Shown here piece by piece: positions 7,108-16,228 of a DNA stretch of 16,246 nucleotides. Source of the stretch: an uncultured Bacteroidales bacterium (GTDB lineage Bacteria > Bacteroidota > Bacteroidia > Bacteroidales > Bacteroidaceae); contig CALFTK010000059.1 of NCBI GenBank assembly GCA_937916465.1, positions 1 through 16,246 of the forward strand, written 5' to 3'. Both the position numbers and the translations under genes were made by a program. A model generated the notes under the pieces. The model was not told the origin of the DNA, searched no databases, and saw nothing but the letters and a program-made list of their open reading frames with translations. Positions within the stretch are counted from its first letter, which is position 1. Every line of letters begins with the position of its first letter.

Positions 7108-8238
7108 ATGAAGATAGCCATAGCATTTGATTCCTTTAAGGGATCATTATCGTCTGTAGAAGCCGCACACGCATTTATAGACGGATTCCGTTCGGAAATA
7201 CCGGACACAGACTTTGTGTCATTTGCTATAGCAGATGGTGGAGAAGGAATGCTCACAGCTCTAACTTCCACCGAATCCACAACTATGGAAAAGTGCGTAT
7301 CAGATCCATTAGACAACAGAATCACAACCCATTATATTATAAATCCTGATGGAAGAGCCATTATAGAGATGGCTCAGGCAAGCGGTCTAACATTAGTTCC
7401 GGAACATCTGCGTAACCCAATGCTAACCACATCATTTGGAACAGGAGAACTTATTATGGATGCTCTGGAACATGGTTGCCAAGAGATACTATTAGGTATA
7501 GGCGGAAGCGCCACAAACGATGCCGGAATGGGCATCTTATCGGCATTAGGATACCGTTTCTTAGATGCAGACGGCAATGAACTTCAGCCTTGTGGAGCAA
7601 ATCTGTCGGCCGTACAAACAATAGATGATACAAAGGTACAGGACATAGTAAAAGAAGCAAAATACACAATAGCCTGCGATGTTGATGCACCCTTTTGCGG
7701 ACCCAACGGAGCCGCTTATACATTTGCAGCCCAAAAAGGTGCTGACAAAGATATGATAAACACTTTAGATAAAGGAATGCACCATTTTGCAGACATCATA
7801 CTCAAACATTATGGCATTAACATAAAAGATATACCCGGAGCAGGTGCAGCAGGTGGCGTAGGCGGTAGTTTAAAGGCTGTATTAAACGCCAATCTTAAAA
7901 GAGGAATAGACATCATACTTAACACTATCAATTTTGAAAAGCAGATAGAAGATTGCAATCTGGTTATTACCGGTGAAGGCCATATAGACCACCAGACTAT
8001 GATGTCGAAAGCTCCAAGTGGAGTATTGCGCGTAGCACAGAAAAAAGGAATACCCGTTATTGCTTTAGGTGGCAGAGTAACTATGTGTGAAGAACTTAAG
8101 AACAGCGGTTTCCAGGATATTATTTGCATTACCCCCCACTCTATGCCTATACATCAAGCCATTCATCCACAAACAGCCACATCAAATCTCCGCAATACCG
8201 CCATTCACATAGCCCGCATGTTTACTCAGAGTGATTAA
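7108..8238 (+). CDS. glycerate kinase (GlxK/GarK family)
   Basis: This 376-residue protein is a glycerate kinase of the PF02595 family, which phosphorylates D-glycerate with ATP, most members giving 2-phosphoglycerate that feeds lower glycolysis. It begins with the family signature KIAIAFDSFKGS, then DGGEG at 43-47, GGSATNDAGMG from 132, and ITGEGHIDHQT around 287-297. The length is typical and the protein is cytosolic. The frame can be extended to a GTG at 7090, but family alignment begins at the ATG at 7108, which also has AGGAAG six bases or so upstream. It stands alone between divergent MATE and the secreted-protein gene. No glycerate transporter or glyoxylate-pathway gene is nearby, so the glycerate source is unknown. 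Confidence 0.92.
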   Translation: MKIAIAFDSFKGSLSSVEAAHAFIDGFRSEIPDTDFVSFAIADGGEGMLTALTSTESTTMEKCVSDPLDNRITTHYIINPDGRAIIEMAQASGLTLVPEHLRNPMLTTSFGTGELIMDALEHGCQEILLGIGGSATNDAGMGILSALGYRFLDADGNELQPCGANLSAVQTIDDTKVQDIVKEAKYTIACDVDAPFCGPNGAAYTFAAQKGADKDMINTLDKGMHHFADIILKHYGINIKDIPGAGAAGGVGGSLKAVLNANLKRGIDIILNTINFEKQIEDCNLVITGEGHIDHQTMMSKAPSGVLRVAQKKGIPVIALGGRVTMCEELKNSGFQDIICITPHSMPIHQAIHPQTATSNLRNTAIHIARMFTQSD

Positions 8239-8252
8239 ATCATCAACAACTA

Positions 8253-8283
8253 TTGTCAAAAAGATTTTAAGTTCTTAAATTCG
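8253..8283 (+). promoter_or_regulatory. probable promoter of the large secreted protein
   Basis: TTGT (8253-8256), 19 nt, then TAAATTCG (8276-8283) resembles the Bacteroidetes consensus with one mismatch in TTTG. It lies between the glycerate kinase stop and the ATG at 8342, giving a leader of about 50 nt. Confidence 0.5.
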
Positions 8284-8341
8284 CATCATATATACAAAAG
8301 TGAGATTTTTCAATAAAGAAAACAGACAAAAACAGAATAAA

Positions 8342-11032
8342 ATGAAGAAGTTTAGAGCATCGGTTTTGGCAGTGGCACTATTGGCCATAATGCCTGTAAA
8401 AGCAGATATTAACAAGAACAATCTGATGAAAGATGAAATCAGGAACAAAGTGTCTATGTTGTCACAAAACAACATACAGAAAGGTTATGGCAGTAAATTA
8501 TCGGAAGAATCAATAAACAGGTTGAAGGCAGCTGCCAGAAGAGTACCGGTTACAAAGACAGCCACACAAACACTCGATGTGGTTTATCTGGACAGCGTAA
8601 TATCTGAAAACCGCAAAGAGTACTACAAATACAATGACCACGGATGGCTAATATCCAAAGAAGTTTACAATCTGGAAGATTATACATTTGTACTAAACAC
8701 AGACGAATCTTTTCGTAACGATTACGAATTCGATTCAATGGACAGAATTGTAAATTTCGCCTACTACGAATATAATGAAGACGGTTCTGCATACGTGACA
8801 GCAAGGATGACTTCCACCTGGACCGGTCCAAAGTCACGTAATGAAAAGTATTACACCATATCTGAATATGACGAATGGGAAGGTTTACAGTTAGTTACCG
8901 AAATAGACTACGATGAATTTGGAAATATAAGCCAAATGAAAGAATACGAATGGGATTATGACACCAACACAATGGAACTTGACAATTTTTTTCATGCAAA
9001 ATATTCGCGCAACGTTATGGAGTACTATTACACCGAAGATGGGCTATACGATGGTATGGACTTTAACGAAGAATTAGTGTTTCGCTACATGACATACTAT
9101 GTAGAAGCCGACAAATACGAACTGTATGGTGAAAAGGTTGAAACCAAAGTGGATGGTCTTACAACCACCAACACAATATACACTGTTGATAATTATTTTG
9201 AAGGAGAACAAGATATTGAGAAACTGATAGCAGATATAGACAGCTATTGGGAATTTGCTGAAGAAGAGGTTATAACACTTACCCCAAAAGGTAATCGTTT
9301 TGCAAGTCTGTACTACTACTCTGCTCCTTTGGAAGAAGATATGCCGACTGTTGATGAAGACACAAATTACGAAGAACCTGTTCCTACCCGTTCACAGACC
9401 AACAGAGTTCTTGAAAACAGCTATGTAATGGAATATGACGAACTGGACCGCTTAATAAAATGTGTAGAGCAGAATGACGAAGAGGATGACATATACACCC
9501 GAACATTCACCTATTACAATGACAAAGCTTATAACATTACTTTAGCAGATTTGGAAGACGCTCTATACAACTACTGGGAAAAAGAGGATTACATGATAAG
9601 CCCAATGAGCGGCTATTTATATGGTGAAGTTAAAAACGCACGTTCAGAATCCAATTATGGCTATAGCGAAATCTTAGTTTATAAATACGATGCCAACGGC
9701 AATATTCTACATCAGAAAGAGACCGAGCACATCTATAGCGATGTTGAGATGGATTACGATGCTAATGGCGATGGTATCATGTCAACCGAAAGCGAAACTA
9801 TTGTTGATGAATACTGGTTCACATACGATGAAAACAACGAAGTGAAATCAGAAATACATTATGCCGAATATGAAGATCCTGAATATCAATACCAAAAGAC
9901 TGAATATGTTTCAGAGATGACTTCCGATGGTTATCTTATTGGAGAAAGATACTATAACGGCACATCAGAAAATGGACCTTGGACTATTGAAAGCGAATTC
10001 CTCCTGTTGTACAAAGAGAATATTTATGAAGTGTATGAAACACAATTATTAGCTACATGGTGGCGTAGATACAATAAAGCTTTGCAGTTATGGTTTGGCG
10101 AAAAGACAGCATATATTAATGATGACGCAATAGTTTATGAAATAGATCCTGCTACAGGTGAATTTATTGAACCGGCCGACACCCAAAATAATACAGTTCC
10201 TACCCGTTCCGGATTTAACCTGCAGCAAGGAGACAACTTCATTAGTTTTGTAGAAGATAATTGGCAGTACGAAGGAAATATTTGGTGCGATTATATATAC
10301 GATGAACAGACACAGGCAGAAGAACTTACAATTACTGACGGTCAATTAATGATAATATGGACAGGCAGCAACAAAGATAAATTCAATTATGATCATCCTT
10401 CAAACAACTACAATTTCCCTGTAGGACCTATCTTCTATGGCATTGAGGTATCAGAGAGCGTTGATATGGTTAATTCGGGTATGATTGAACTTAGTTGGGA
10501 TATGGAAACCGAACAGTGGATAAGCCATTACAATCAATCTGTAATCATAACAAATCACACTACAAACAGTCAAGGCAATGTAATTGAAATAAGCGGTACA
10601 TATACATTCAACCCAGAAACAGAACGTATGGATAAAGTTGCTGAAGATACTGTTATGTATGTATTTGATGAAAAGAACAGACTGGTATATATTACAGATA
10701 ACAGTTCTACAACATTCTTCAATTATCTGAGCAAAGATTCAAACTATCTGCTTGAATCATACACTGTAGATGGTGCCGGTAACAAATATAATGTGTGCAA
10801 ATACTACTATTCAAACGGAAAGTATTCATTCCCATACACAGAAGTTAAGGATATAGATGCTTCCACAGAATGGAACATAAGCGGACGCACCATTACAGCC
10901 AATGGTACTATAACACTGTTCAACATGAATGGTATGAAGGTCGCTACAGAAAATGGCATTCTTCAAGTACCTGAATCAGGTATTTACATTATGGATATAA
11001 ACGGAAAGAGGACAAAGATTAGCATCAGATAA
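8342..11032 (+). CDS. large secreted protein with YD-like repeats and C-terminal sorting-type domain
   Basis: This 896-residue protein has a signal peptide (MKKFRASVLAVALLAIMPVKA) and is very rich in Tyr, Asp, Glu and Asn. Short units of the form Y-x-Y/F-D-x-x-x-R/N-I/L recur, for example YEFDSMDRIVNF, IDYDEFGNISQM, MEYDELDRLIKC, YKYDANGNILHQ and YVFDEKNRLVYI. They look like degenerate relatives of Rhs/YD repeats. VPTRS occurs at 347-351 and again at 619-623, each after an acidic Asn-rich linker, dividing the chain into three blocks. The last 70 residues end ITLFNMNGMKVATENG...SGIYIMDINGKRTKISIR, the pattern of type IX secretion sorting domains (type A). That implies export and possible surface anchoring if the host has this system. 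The start at 8342 was chosen because the signal peptide begins there. Function is not recognised; adhesion or polymer binding is a guess. Confidence 0.8.
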   Translation: MKKFRASVLAVALLAIMPVKADINKNNLMKDEIRNKVSMLSQNNIQKGYGSKLSEESINRLKAAARRVPVTKTATQTLDVVYLDSVISENRKEYYKYNDHGWLISKEVYNLEDYTFVLNTDESFRNDYEFDSMDRIVNFAYYEYNEDGSAYVTARMTSTWTGPKSRNEKYYTISEYDEWEGLQLVTEIDYDEFGNISQMKEYEWDYDTNTMELDNFFHAKYSRNVMEYYYTEDGLYDGMDFNEELVFRYMTYYVEADKYELYGEKVETKVDGLTTTNTIYTVDNYFEGEQDIEKLIADIDSYWEFAEEEVITLTPKGNRFASLYYYSAPLEEDMPTVDEDTNYEEPVPTRSQTNRVLENSYVMEYDELDRLIKCVEQNDEEDDIYTRTFTYYNDKAYNITLADLEDALYNYWEKEDYMISPMSGYLYGEVKNARSESNYGYSEILVYKYDANGNILHQKETEHIYSDVEMDYDANGDGIMSTESETIVDEYWFTYDENNEVKSEIHYAEYEDPEYQYQKTEYVSEMTSDGYLIGERYYNGTSENGPWTIESEFLLLYKENIYEVYETQLLATWWRRYNKALQLWFGEKTAYINDDAIVYEIDPATGEFIEPADTQNNTVPTRSGFNLQQGDNFISFVEDNWQYEGNIWCDYIYDEQTQAEELTITDGQLMIIWTGSNKDKFNYDHPSNNYNFPVGPIFYGIEVSESVDMVNSGMIELSWDMETEQWISHYNQSVIITNHTTNSQGNVIEISGTYTFNPETERMDKVAEDTVMYVFDEKNRLVYITDNSSTTFFNYLSKDSNYLLESYTVDGAGNKYNVCKYYYSNGKYSFPYTEVKDIDASTEWNISGRTITANGTITLFNMNGMKVATENGILQVPESGIYIMDINGKRTKISIR

Positions 11033-11041
11033 ATGTATTAC

Positions 11042-11074
11042 AAACTGCATCATCATTTGGTGGTGCAGTTTTTT
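11042..11074 (+). terminator. rho-independent terminator after the secreted protein gene
   Basis: AAACTGCA (11042-11049) pairs with TGCAGTTT (11064-11071), and the inner bases extend the stem through G-U pairs around a short loop. A run of six T covers 11069-11074. It is placed 10 bases after the stop and separates the secreted-protein gene from the peptidase gene. Confidence 0.8.
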
Positions 11075-11088
11075 GAATGTATTAAATT

Positions 11089-12720
11089 ATGAAAAGAGGA
11101 TTATTAACTTTTGCAGCAATATTTACTGCAGCAGGAGCATTTGCCTGCACAAACCTGATAGTAACAGCCGGAGCATCGGCCGATGGTAGTGTAATGGTAT
11201 CTTATGCAGCCGATTCACACCAGCTTTATGGTGCTCTGTACCACACAGAAGCCGGCAAATACAAACCCGGTACTATGCTGAAGGTCTATGAATGGGATAC
11301 CAGCAAATATCTGGGCGATATAGAACAGGTATCGGAAACCTATTCTACCATAGGCAATATGAATGAACATCAGCTTATAATAGGCGAAACCACCTATGGC
11401 GGACGTGCCGAACTGGGCGAACCTAATGGTATTATGGACTATGGTTCACTTATATACATTGCACTGCAAAGAGCCAAGAGTGCCCGTCAGGCCATAGAGG
11501 TGATAGCAGATTTGGCAAATACCTACGGATATGCTTCAAGTGGCGAAAGTTTCAGTATAGCCGATAAAAACGAAGCCTGGATAATGGAACTGATAGGTAA
11601 AGGTGCCGATGAAAAAGGTATAGTTTGGGTGGCACGCCGTATTCCCGATGGATATATAAGCGCACACGCAAATCAGGCACGCATAACCACGTTTCCTCTT
11701 AACGACCCCGAGAATTGCCTCTATTCTCCCGACGTAATTGATTTTGCCCGTAACAAAGGTTATTTCAGCGGAAAGGATGAAGATTTCAGTTTCTGCGATG
11801 CCTATGCCCCACTCGATTTTGGTGCATTGCGCGGATGCGAAGCTCGCGTTTGGTCCTTCTTTAACCGTTTTGCAAGCGGCATGGACAAATATCTGGATTT
11901 TGCACTTGGCCACAACCCTGCAAACAAAATGCCACTGTGGGTTAAGCCTGACAATAAAATCTCTCCTAAAGAGGTATTCGATATGATGCGCGACCATTAC
12001 GAAGGTACTCCTATGGATATGACTACCGATATAGGTGCAGGCGGTAGCCATCTGCCTTACCGCTGGAGACCAATGGATTTTGAAGTTGATGGTGTAGAAT
12101 ATACTCAGGAACGCGCCATTGCCACTCAGCAAACCGGCTTCTGGTTTGTGGCTCAGGCACGCAAGAACCTGCCCGACCACATAGGTGGAGTGATTTGGTT
12201 TGGTACTGACGATGCGGCTACATCACCTCTTACCCCTATTTACTGCGGTACAACAGATGTTCCGGAATCTCTTGCAGAAGGTACAGCCGATATGCTTACA
12301 TACAGCGACAAATCTATGTTCTGGGTAACCAACCGCATAGCACAGTTTGCATATCTGCGTTACGACCATATAGGTAAAGAGGTTCGTACTGTTATTGATG
12401 AATGGGAAAATAGCATGATAGACGAACTTAAAAAGCAGGATAAAGTTTTGGCCGAAATGAGTCCTAAAAAGATGACAAAAAAGGCTACTGAATGGTCTGT
12501 AGAGAATGCTCAATCACTATGGAAAAAGTGGAGCGAACTGGATGACTACCTAATGGTGAAATACATTGATGGTAATGTTAAGCTTCAGAATGAAGATGGC
12601 AGTTTTATGAATAACGGCCACCATCCATCGCAGCCTGAATATCCTGAACAGAGCGGATACAGCGAAAAGTTCCTGCGCGCCATTGCTGCCGATAATCCCC
12701 TGCTTCGCGTTTTAAAGTAA
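11089..12720 (+). CDS. exported C69-family dipeptidase
   Basis: This 543-residue protein is of peptidase family C69 (PepD-like), an N-terminal-nucleophile hydrolase. A signal-like segment (residues 1-19, ending GAFA) is followed by C20-T-N-L-I-V-T, the conserved start of the mature enzyme, so removing the leader would expose the catalytic Cys. Other family blocks are DGSVMVSYAADSH near 32-44, GETTYGGRAEL near 98-108, the SGESFSIADKNEAWIMELIG region, and GGVIWFGTDDAATSPLTPIYCG. Members cleave dipeptides. A leader implies a periplasmic enzyme, fitting peptide scavenging or wall-peptide breakdown. The Cys is unlikely to be a lipidation site because the -3 residue is Ala and -2 is Phe. It stands alone between two terminators, and no clear promoter is visible in the 14 bases between the upstream terminator and the ATG. 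Confidence 0.92.
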   Translation: MKRGLLTFAAIFTAAGAFACTNLIVTAGASADGSVMVSYAADSHQLYGALYHTEAGKYKPGTMLKVYEWDTSKYLGDIEQVSETYSTIGNMNEHQLIIGETTYGGRAELGEPNGIMDYGSLIYIALQRAKSARQAIEVIADLANTYGYASSGESFSIADKNEAWIMELIGKGADEKGIVWVARRIPDGYISAHANQARITTFPLNDPENCLYSPDVIDFARNKGYFSGKDEDFSFCDAYAPLDFGALRGCEARVWSFFNRFASGMDKYLDFALGHNPANKMPLWVKPDNKISPKEVFDMMRDHYEGTPMDMTTDIGAGGSHLPYRWRPMDFEVDGVEYTQERAIATQQTGFWFVAQARKNLPDHIGGVIWFGTDDAATSPLTPIYCGTTDVPESLAEGTADMLTYSDKSMFWVTNRIAQFAYLRYDHIGKEVRTVIDEWENSMIDELKKQDKVLAEMSPKKMTKKATEWSVENAQSLWKKWSELDDYLMVKYIDGNVKLQNEDGSFMNNGHHPSQPEYPEQSGYSEKFLRAIAADNPLLRVLK

Positions 12721-12743
12721 ATTTATCACTGTTTCTATACACT

Positions 12744-12780
12744 ATCCCGGTTGCATTCCTTGCAGTCGGGATTTTTGTTT
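12744..12780 (+). terminator. rho-independent terminator after the C69 peptidase gene
   Basis: ATCCCG (12744-12749) and CGGGAT (12767-12772) form a stem around a 17-nt loop that contains TGCA twice. A T-rich tail (TTTTGTTT) follows. It lies 24 bases after the stop. Confidence 0.8.
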
Positions 12781-12826
12781 GCCTTATAACATAAAACACA
12801 GCATAATTATTAATTCTTAGACATTT

Positions 12827-12856
12827 TTTGTGTATTGATTTTTATTATTTACTTTG
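12827..12856 (+). promoter_or_regulatory. promoter of the two-component operon
   Basis: TTTG (12827-12830), 18 nt, then TTACTTTG (12849-12856) fits the Bacteroidetes promoter with one mismatch in TAnnTTTG. The start would be near 12864, about 35 nt before the ATG at 12900. No obvious repeat that could be the regulator's own site is seen. Confidence 0.6.
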
Positions 12857-12899
12857 CATTCGTAAATAGAGCATCTTTACAAACTAAATTTATTAATAT

Positions 12900-13577
12900 A
12901 TGAAACTGCTACTAATAGAAGATGAAGTATCGCTTCACGAACTTATTGTGAATACTCTAAGTAAAGATGGCTTTATAGTAGAAAGTGCCTACAATGTGGC
13001 ATCGGCAATAGATAAGCTATCTGCATACTATTATGATTGTATTCTTTTGGATTTAAATCTGCCTGACGGTAGCGGACTGACCATACTTGAACACCTTAAA
13101 AAGACATCGGCAAAGACTAATGTCATAATAACATCGGCCAGAGATTCACTGGACGATAAGATACAGGGTCTGGAGCTTGGTGCCGATGATTATCTTGCCA
13201 AACCGTTTCATATATCAGAACTTGCAGCCAGAATAAAAAGCGTAGTAAGAAGAAGCCAAAATTCGGGTAGCATGGCATGGACAGCGGGCAATGTACGATT
13301 AGAAGATGTTACCAACAGGCTGTTTATAGACGGCAAAGAGATAACACTATTAAAGAAGGAGTTCGATATACTGAAATATTTCCTTATGCGCCCGGGACAC
13401 ATGGTAGATAAATCTGTGTTGGCAGAAGCCATCTGGGGAGACCACATAGACCAGACCGACGATTTTCAGTTTGTATATGCACAGATGAAAAACCTGCGCA
13501 AAAAACTGTCTGAAGCCGGTGCCGATATTGAGATAAAGTCTGTTTACGGATTTGGATACAAACTTATAAAACCTTAA
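12900..13577 (+). CDS. OmpR-family response regulator
   Basis: This 225-residue DNA-binding response regulator has a receiver domain at 1-115: acidic pocket E7/D8, phosphorylation site D51 (LLDLNLPDGSG), T78/S79 switch position and K101 in the KPF motif. A winged-helix Trans_Reg_C domain occupies about 130-225, ending SVYGFGYKL. All key residues are present. It is the first gene of a two-gene operon; the kinase begins 5 nt after the stop, so the two are a cognate pair. It is probably autoregulated in the usual manner, but no operator is identified. Confidence 0.96.
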   Translation: MKLLLIEDEVSLHELIVNTLSKDGFIVESAYNVASAIDKLSAYYYDCILLDLNLPDGSGLTILEHLKKTSAKTNVIITSARDSLDDKIQGLELGADDYLAKPFHISELAARIKSVVRRSQNSGSMAWTAGNVRLEDVTNRLFIDGKEITLLKKEFDILKYFLMRPGHMVDKSVLAEAIWGDHIDQTDDFQFVYAQMKNLRKKLSEAGADIEIKSVYGFGYKLIKP

Positions 13578-13582
13578 ACCAG

Positions 13583-14857
13583 ATGAAACTTGTCTATAAA
13601 ATAATGCTATCGCTTATGCTGCCACTGGTTATTACTCTTGGCCTGTGGGGATGGTTATCTTACAGTACCATGACCAGAAAAATTCATGCCGATACAGACC
13701 TGATTCTTAAAGACTACACCGAAAGCATTATTTTACGCAAACTGTCGGGACATGAAATGCCGGATAGGTTCAATGGTGCATACAACACCTATTACATAAG
13801 AGAGGTAACTGCAGATTATGCTGCAGAAAATCCAAAGGCTGTTTACGATGAAGCAGAAGCGTTTTTAAAGAGCCAGCAGGAATTTGCCAGTTCGCGCATA
13901 AGAAGACAGGTTTTTATGGACAATAATGGCCAATACTATGAAATAACCGTATCTATGCCCACCTTTGAACAGGATGTTCTTGTAGAGCATGTCTTATGGT
14001 GGACTATACTTCTTTTCTTTGTACTCTTGATTGCATTGCTGATAATTGGTTTAAGAGTTCTTAAACGTAACTTGCGTCCGCTGGAAGCTCTGCTTAACTG
14101 GATGGACAACTATATACCCGGAAGCAGAAATTCAAAAGTTCCATCAGAAACAGATATTTTAGAGTTTCAAAGATTAGCAAATGTTGCCCAAAGGGCTGTT
14201 GACAGATTTGAACATCAGTATGAAGAGAGAAAGATGTTTATAGGTAACGTATCGCACGAACTTCAAACACCACTGGCTGTATGCAGCAACCGTCTGGAAA
14301 TTATGCTTGACCGCCCAGATCTGAACGAAGAGATGGCCGGCGAACTGATAAAGTTGCAGAAAAGCCTGCGCCACCTTATTAAACTGAATAAGACATTGCT
14401 TTTACTCTCCAAAATTGAGAACAAGCAGTATCCCGATAAAAAGATTATAGATATGGGCAGTTTACTTTCCGAAACCATCAATGATAACAATGAGATATGG
14501 TCTTTTAAAAATATTGTTGCCAGAATAGAGAAGAAAGGTGAATTTACTGCATCCATAAACGAACAAATGGCATCTGTATTGGTTGGTAACTTAGTAAAGA
14601 ACGCATACGTACACTCTACCGAAGGAAGTTCAATAGAGATTAAAATAGATTCTATGGGATTCAGTATTAGCAATCCGGGTGAATCTCCTTTGGATGAGAC
14701 AAAGATATTTCACCGTTTCTACCAACCCAACGGACGCAGAGAGGGTTCAACGGGTCTTGGACTTGCCTTGGCCTATTCAGTCTGTAACAACAATGATTTG
14801 ACCATAAGCTATTCATTTACCAACAACCGCCACACCTTTACCGTTTCCAAACAGTAA
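13583..14857 (+). CDS. membrane sensor histidine kinase, partner of the OmpR-type regulator
   Basis: This 424-residue kinase has one transmembrane segment at about 7-28 and a second at about 139-159. They enclose a roughly 110-residue periplasmic sensor region with no recognised fold, rich in Tyr and Glu. A short linker leads to the dimerization/phosphotransfer helix with H225 in GNVSHELQTPLAV. The ATPase domain has N-box N336-LVKN340, an F-box (KIFHRFYQP) and a G2 box (STGLGLALAY, about 389-398). The G1 box reads I-S-N-P-G (362-366) rather than the common D-x-G-x-G, so the usual adenine-contact Asp is replaced by Ser/Asn; this variant occurs in related Bacteroidetes kinases. It follows the regulator gene by 5 nt. 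The signal is unknown; an envelope or peptide cue is plausible from the membrane layout. Confidence 0.94.
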   Translation: MKLVYKIMLSLMLPLVITLGLWGWLSYSTMTRKIHADTDLILKDYTESIILRKLSGHEMPDRFNGAYNTYYIREVTADYAAENPKAVYDEAEAFLKSQQEFASSRIRRQVFMDNNGQYYEITVSMPTFEQDVLVEHVLWWTILLFFVLLIALLIIGLRVLKRNLRPLEALLNWMDNYIPGSRNSKVPSETDILEFQRLANVAQRAVDRFEHQYEERKMFIGNVSHELQTPLAVCSNRLEIMLDRPDLNEEMAGELIKLQKSLRHLIKLNKTLLLLSKIENKQYPDKKIIDMGSLLSETINDNNEIWSFKNIVARIEKKGEFTASINEQMASVLVGNLVKNAYVHSTEGSSIEIKIDSMGFSISNPGESPLDETKIFHRFYQPNGRREGSTGLGLALAYSVCNNNDLTISYSFTNNRHTFTVSKQ

Positions 14858-14875
14858 CCCCTGCGAATATCTTGA

Positions 14876-16228
14876 TTACATATCTTCAATCGATACTCCT
14901 CTATAAATAATTTCGTACCCTTTAAATGTGCCGACAGCTTTGAAGAACAGTTCAGATTTGGCTTTCAAAACATTTTCGTCAAAGTTTTTAGCTTGTCGCT
15001 TAACCTCAATAAATTCAATCTTGTTATCCAATTCGTCTTCGGCAATAATATCAATCTCGTTTTCGCCTTTTCGGTCATGCCAATATCCAAGTCGAGTGTA
15101 TGCACCCGATTCCTTCAGCACTTCATTAAAGTAGCTTTCAAGAGACTTTCCGCTCACTGTTGTAAAATCACGTTCTGCTATCGCTTTTAATTTATTATTA
15201 CCACCAGCTTCGATGATGTGCGTATATTTGTAGATGAATCGGAACCAGAATTTTAGGAACTGGTCGTTGATGGCATAATGCACGTTCTTGTTGCTTGACT
15301 TCTCGTAAACAGGTTGCATCTTACTTATCAAGCCATATTCTTCATTTAAATTTTTCAAGTATCCTGATAATTCTTTTATATTGAGAGCATTTTCTATCTC
15401 TGAACGTGTATTTTTGCCCTGAGCTATTAGTGTCAGTATTGAGAAATAGATACCATAATCTTTTCCAAACTCCTCTATAAGCATATTCTTACCCTCTGGC
15501 AGAAAATAGGAATCTCGTTCAAAGAACATATCCATCATTTTCTTTTCTGTAAACTTTTTTCTGTCTATAAACAACTCAACGTACTTAGCTACACCACCTG
15601 TCAGCGTATAAAGAGCCAACAAGTCTGACTTTTTATAGTCAGGGCAATATTCAGACATGATTTCTTTTAGGACTGAAGGTTTAAAAGGTCTAATATGCAT
15701 TGTTTCTGTCTGTCTACCAAAAAGTGGTTGCTTCTTATTCTTGAAAATCTTATTCATCAAGGTGTTCACAGATCCAGCCACAATCAGGTTAATGTGAGCC
15801 TTATTTTTATAGCTATCCCATATATTTTGCATATCGGAGTAGATAGATGGATTTACCCTATAGAAATCTTGGAACTCATCAATAAAAAGGTTGATATGCT
15901 GATTCTGAGATAATTCCATAATGAATTTGAATACGGCAGCAAAAGACATTCCCTTGCTATCAAGCATAGGTATGCCTAGTTTTGTTCGTATCTCATCTAC
16001 ATATATATTGCATAGATCGGCTTCTGCTTTGCGAGCAACAAAAAAGTATAGCATTGTCTTGTTCTCATAATACTTCTTGACCATCTCAGTCTTACCAATA
16101 CGACGTCTTCCCGTAATGACGGTAAATTGGGCTACCTCATGAGATACTTTTTCTATCTCTCTAAGCTTTTCAAACTCTTGTTCTCTATCAAAAAATCTCA
16201 TACCTACATATTTTATCGTAATACTCAT
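14876..16228 (-). CDS. AAA ATPase with C-terminal DUF234 nuclease-like domain
   Basis: This 450-residue protein is of the ATPase_2 (PF01637) plus DUF234 (PF03008) type common in archaea and Bacteroidetes. The N-terminal RFFDREQEFEKL is the family's usual opening. Walker A is G40-RRRIGKT47, and Walker B is INLFIDEFQDF near 112-122. A winged-helix part follows at about 260-330. The C-terminal 120 residues hold E-N-E-I-D-I-I and I-E-V-K, the core of a PD-(D/E)xK-like fold. The role of the family is not established; DNA binding or cleavage tied to mobile elements or defence has been suggested. Homologues usually begin near the ATG at 16201 (MRFFDREQ), nine codons inside the frame given here; either start is possible. 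It converges on the kinase gene with an 18-nt gap, and no terminator is visible between them. Confidence 0.85.
   Translation of the reverse strand: MSITIKYVGMRFFDREQEFEKLREIEKVSHEVAQFTVITGRRRIGKTEMVKKYYENKTMLYFFVARKAEADLCNIYVDEIRTKLGIPMLDSKGMSFAAVFKFIMELSQNQHINLFIDEFQDFYRVNPSIYSDMQNIWDSYKNKAHINLIVAGSVNTLMNKIFKNKKQPLFGRQTETMHIRPFKPSVLKEIMSEYCPDYKKSDLLALYTLTGGVAKYVELFIDRKKFTEKKMMDMFFERDSYFLPEGKNMLIEEFGKDYGIYFSILTLIAQGKNTRSEIENALNIKELSGYLKNLNEEYGLISKMQPVYEKSSNKNVHYAINDQFLKFWFRFIYKYTHIIEAGGNNKLKAIAERDFTTVSGKSLESYFNEVLKESGAYTRLGYWHDRKGENEIDIIAEDELDNKIEFIEVKRQAKNFDENVLKAKSELFFKAVGTFKGYEIIYRGVSIEDM

Noticed and set aside
11089..11148. C69 peptidase Cys20 as a lipidation site
   Set aside because: The preceding residues AFA do not fit a lipobox, and the Cys is the conserved catalytic nucleophile of the family.
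11536..12180. 214-codon minus-strand frame inside the C69 peptidase gene
   Set aside because: It lies wholly antisense to a strongly conserved gene, and its translation shows no domain. It is a coding shadow.
14263..14673. 136-codon minus-strand frame inside the sensor kinase gene
   Set aside because: It is antisense to conserved kinase motifs and has no features of its own.
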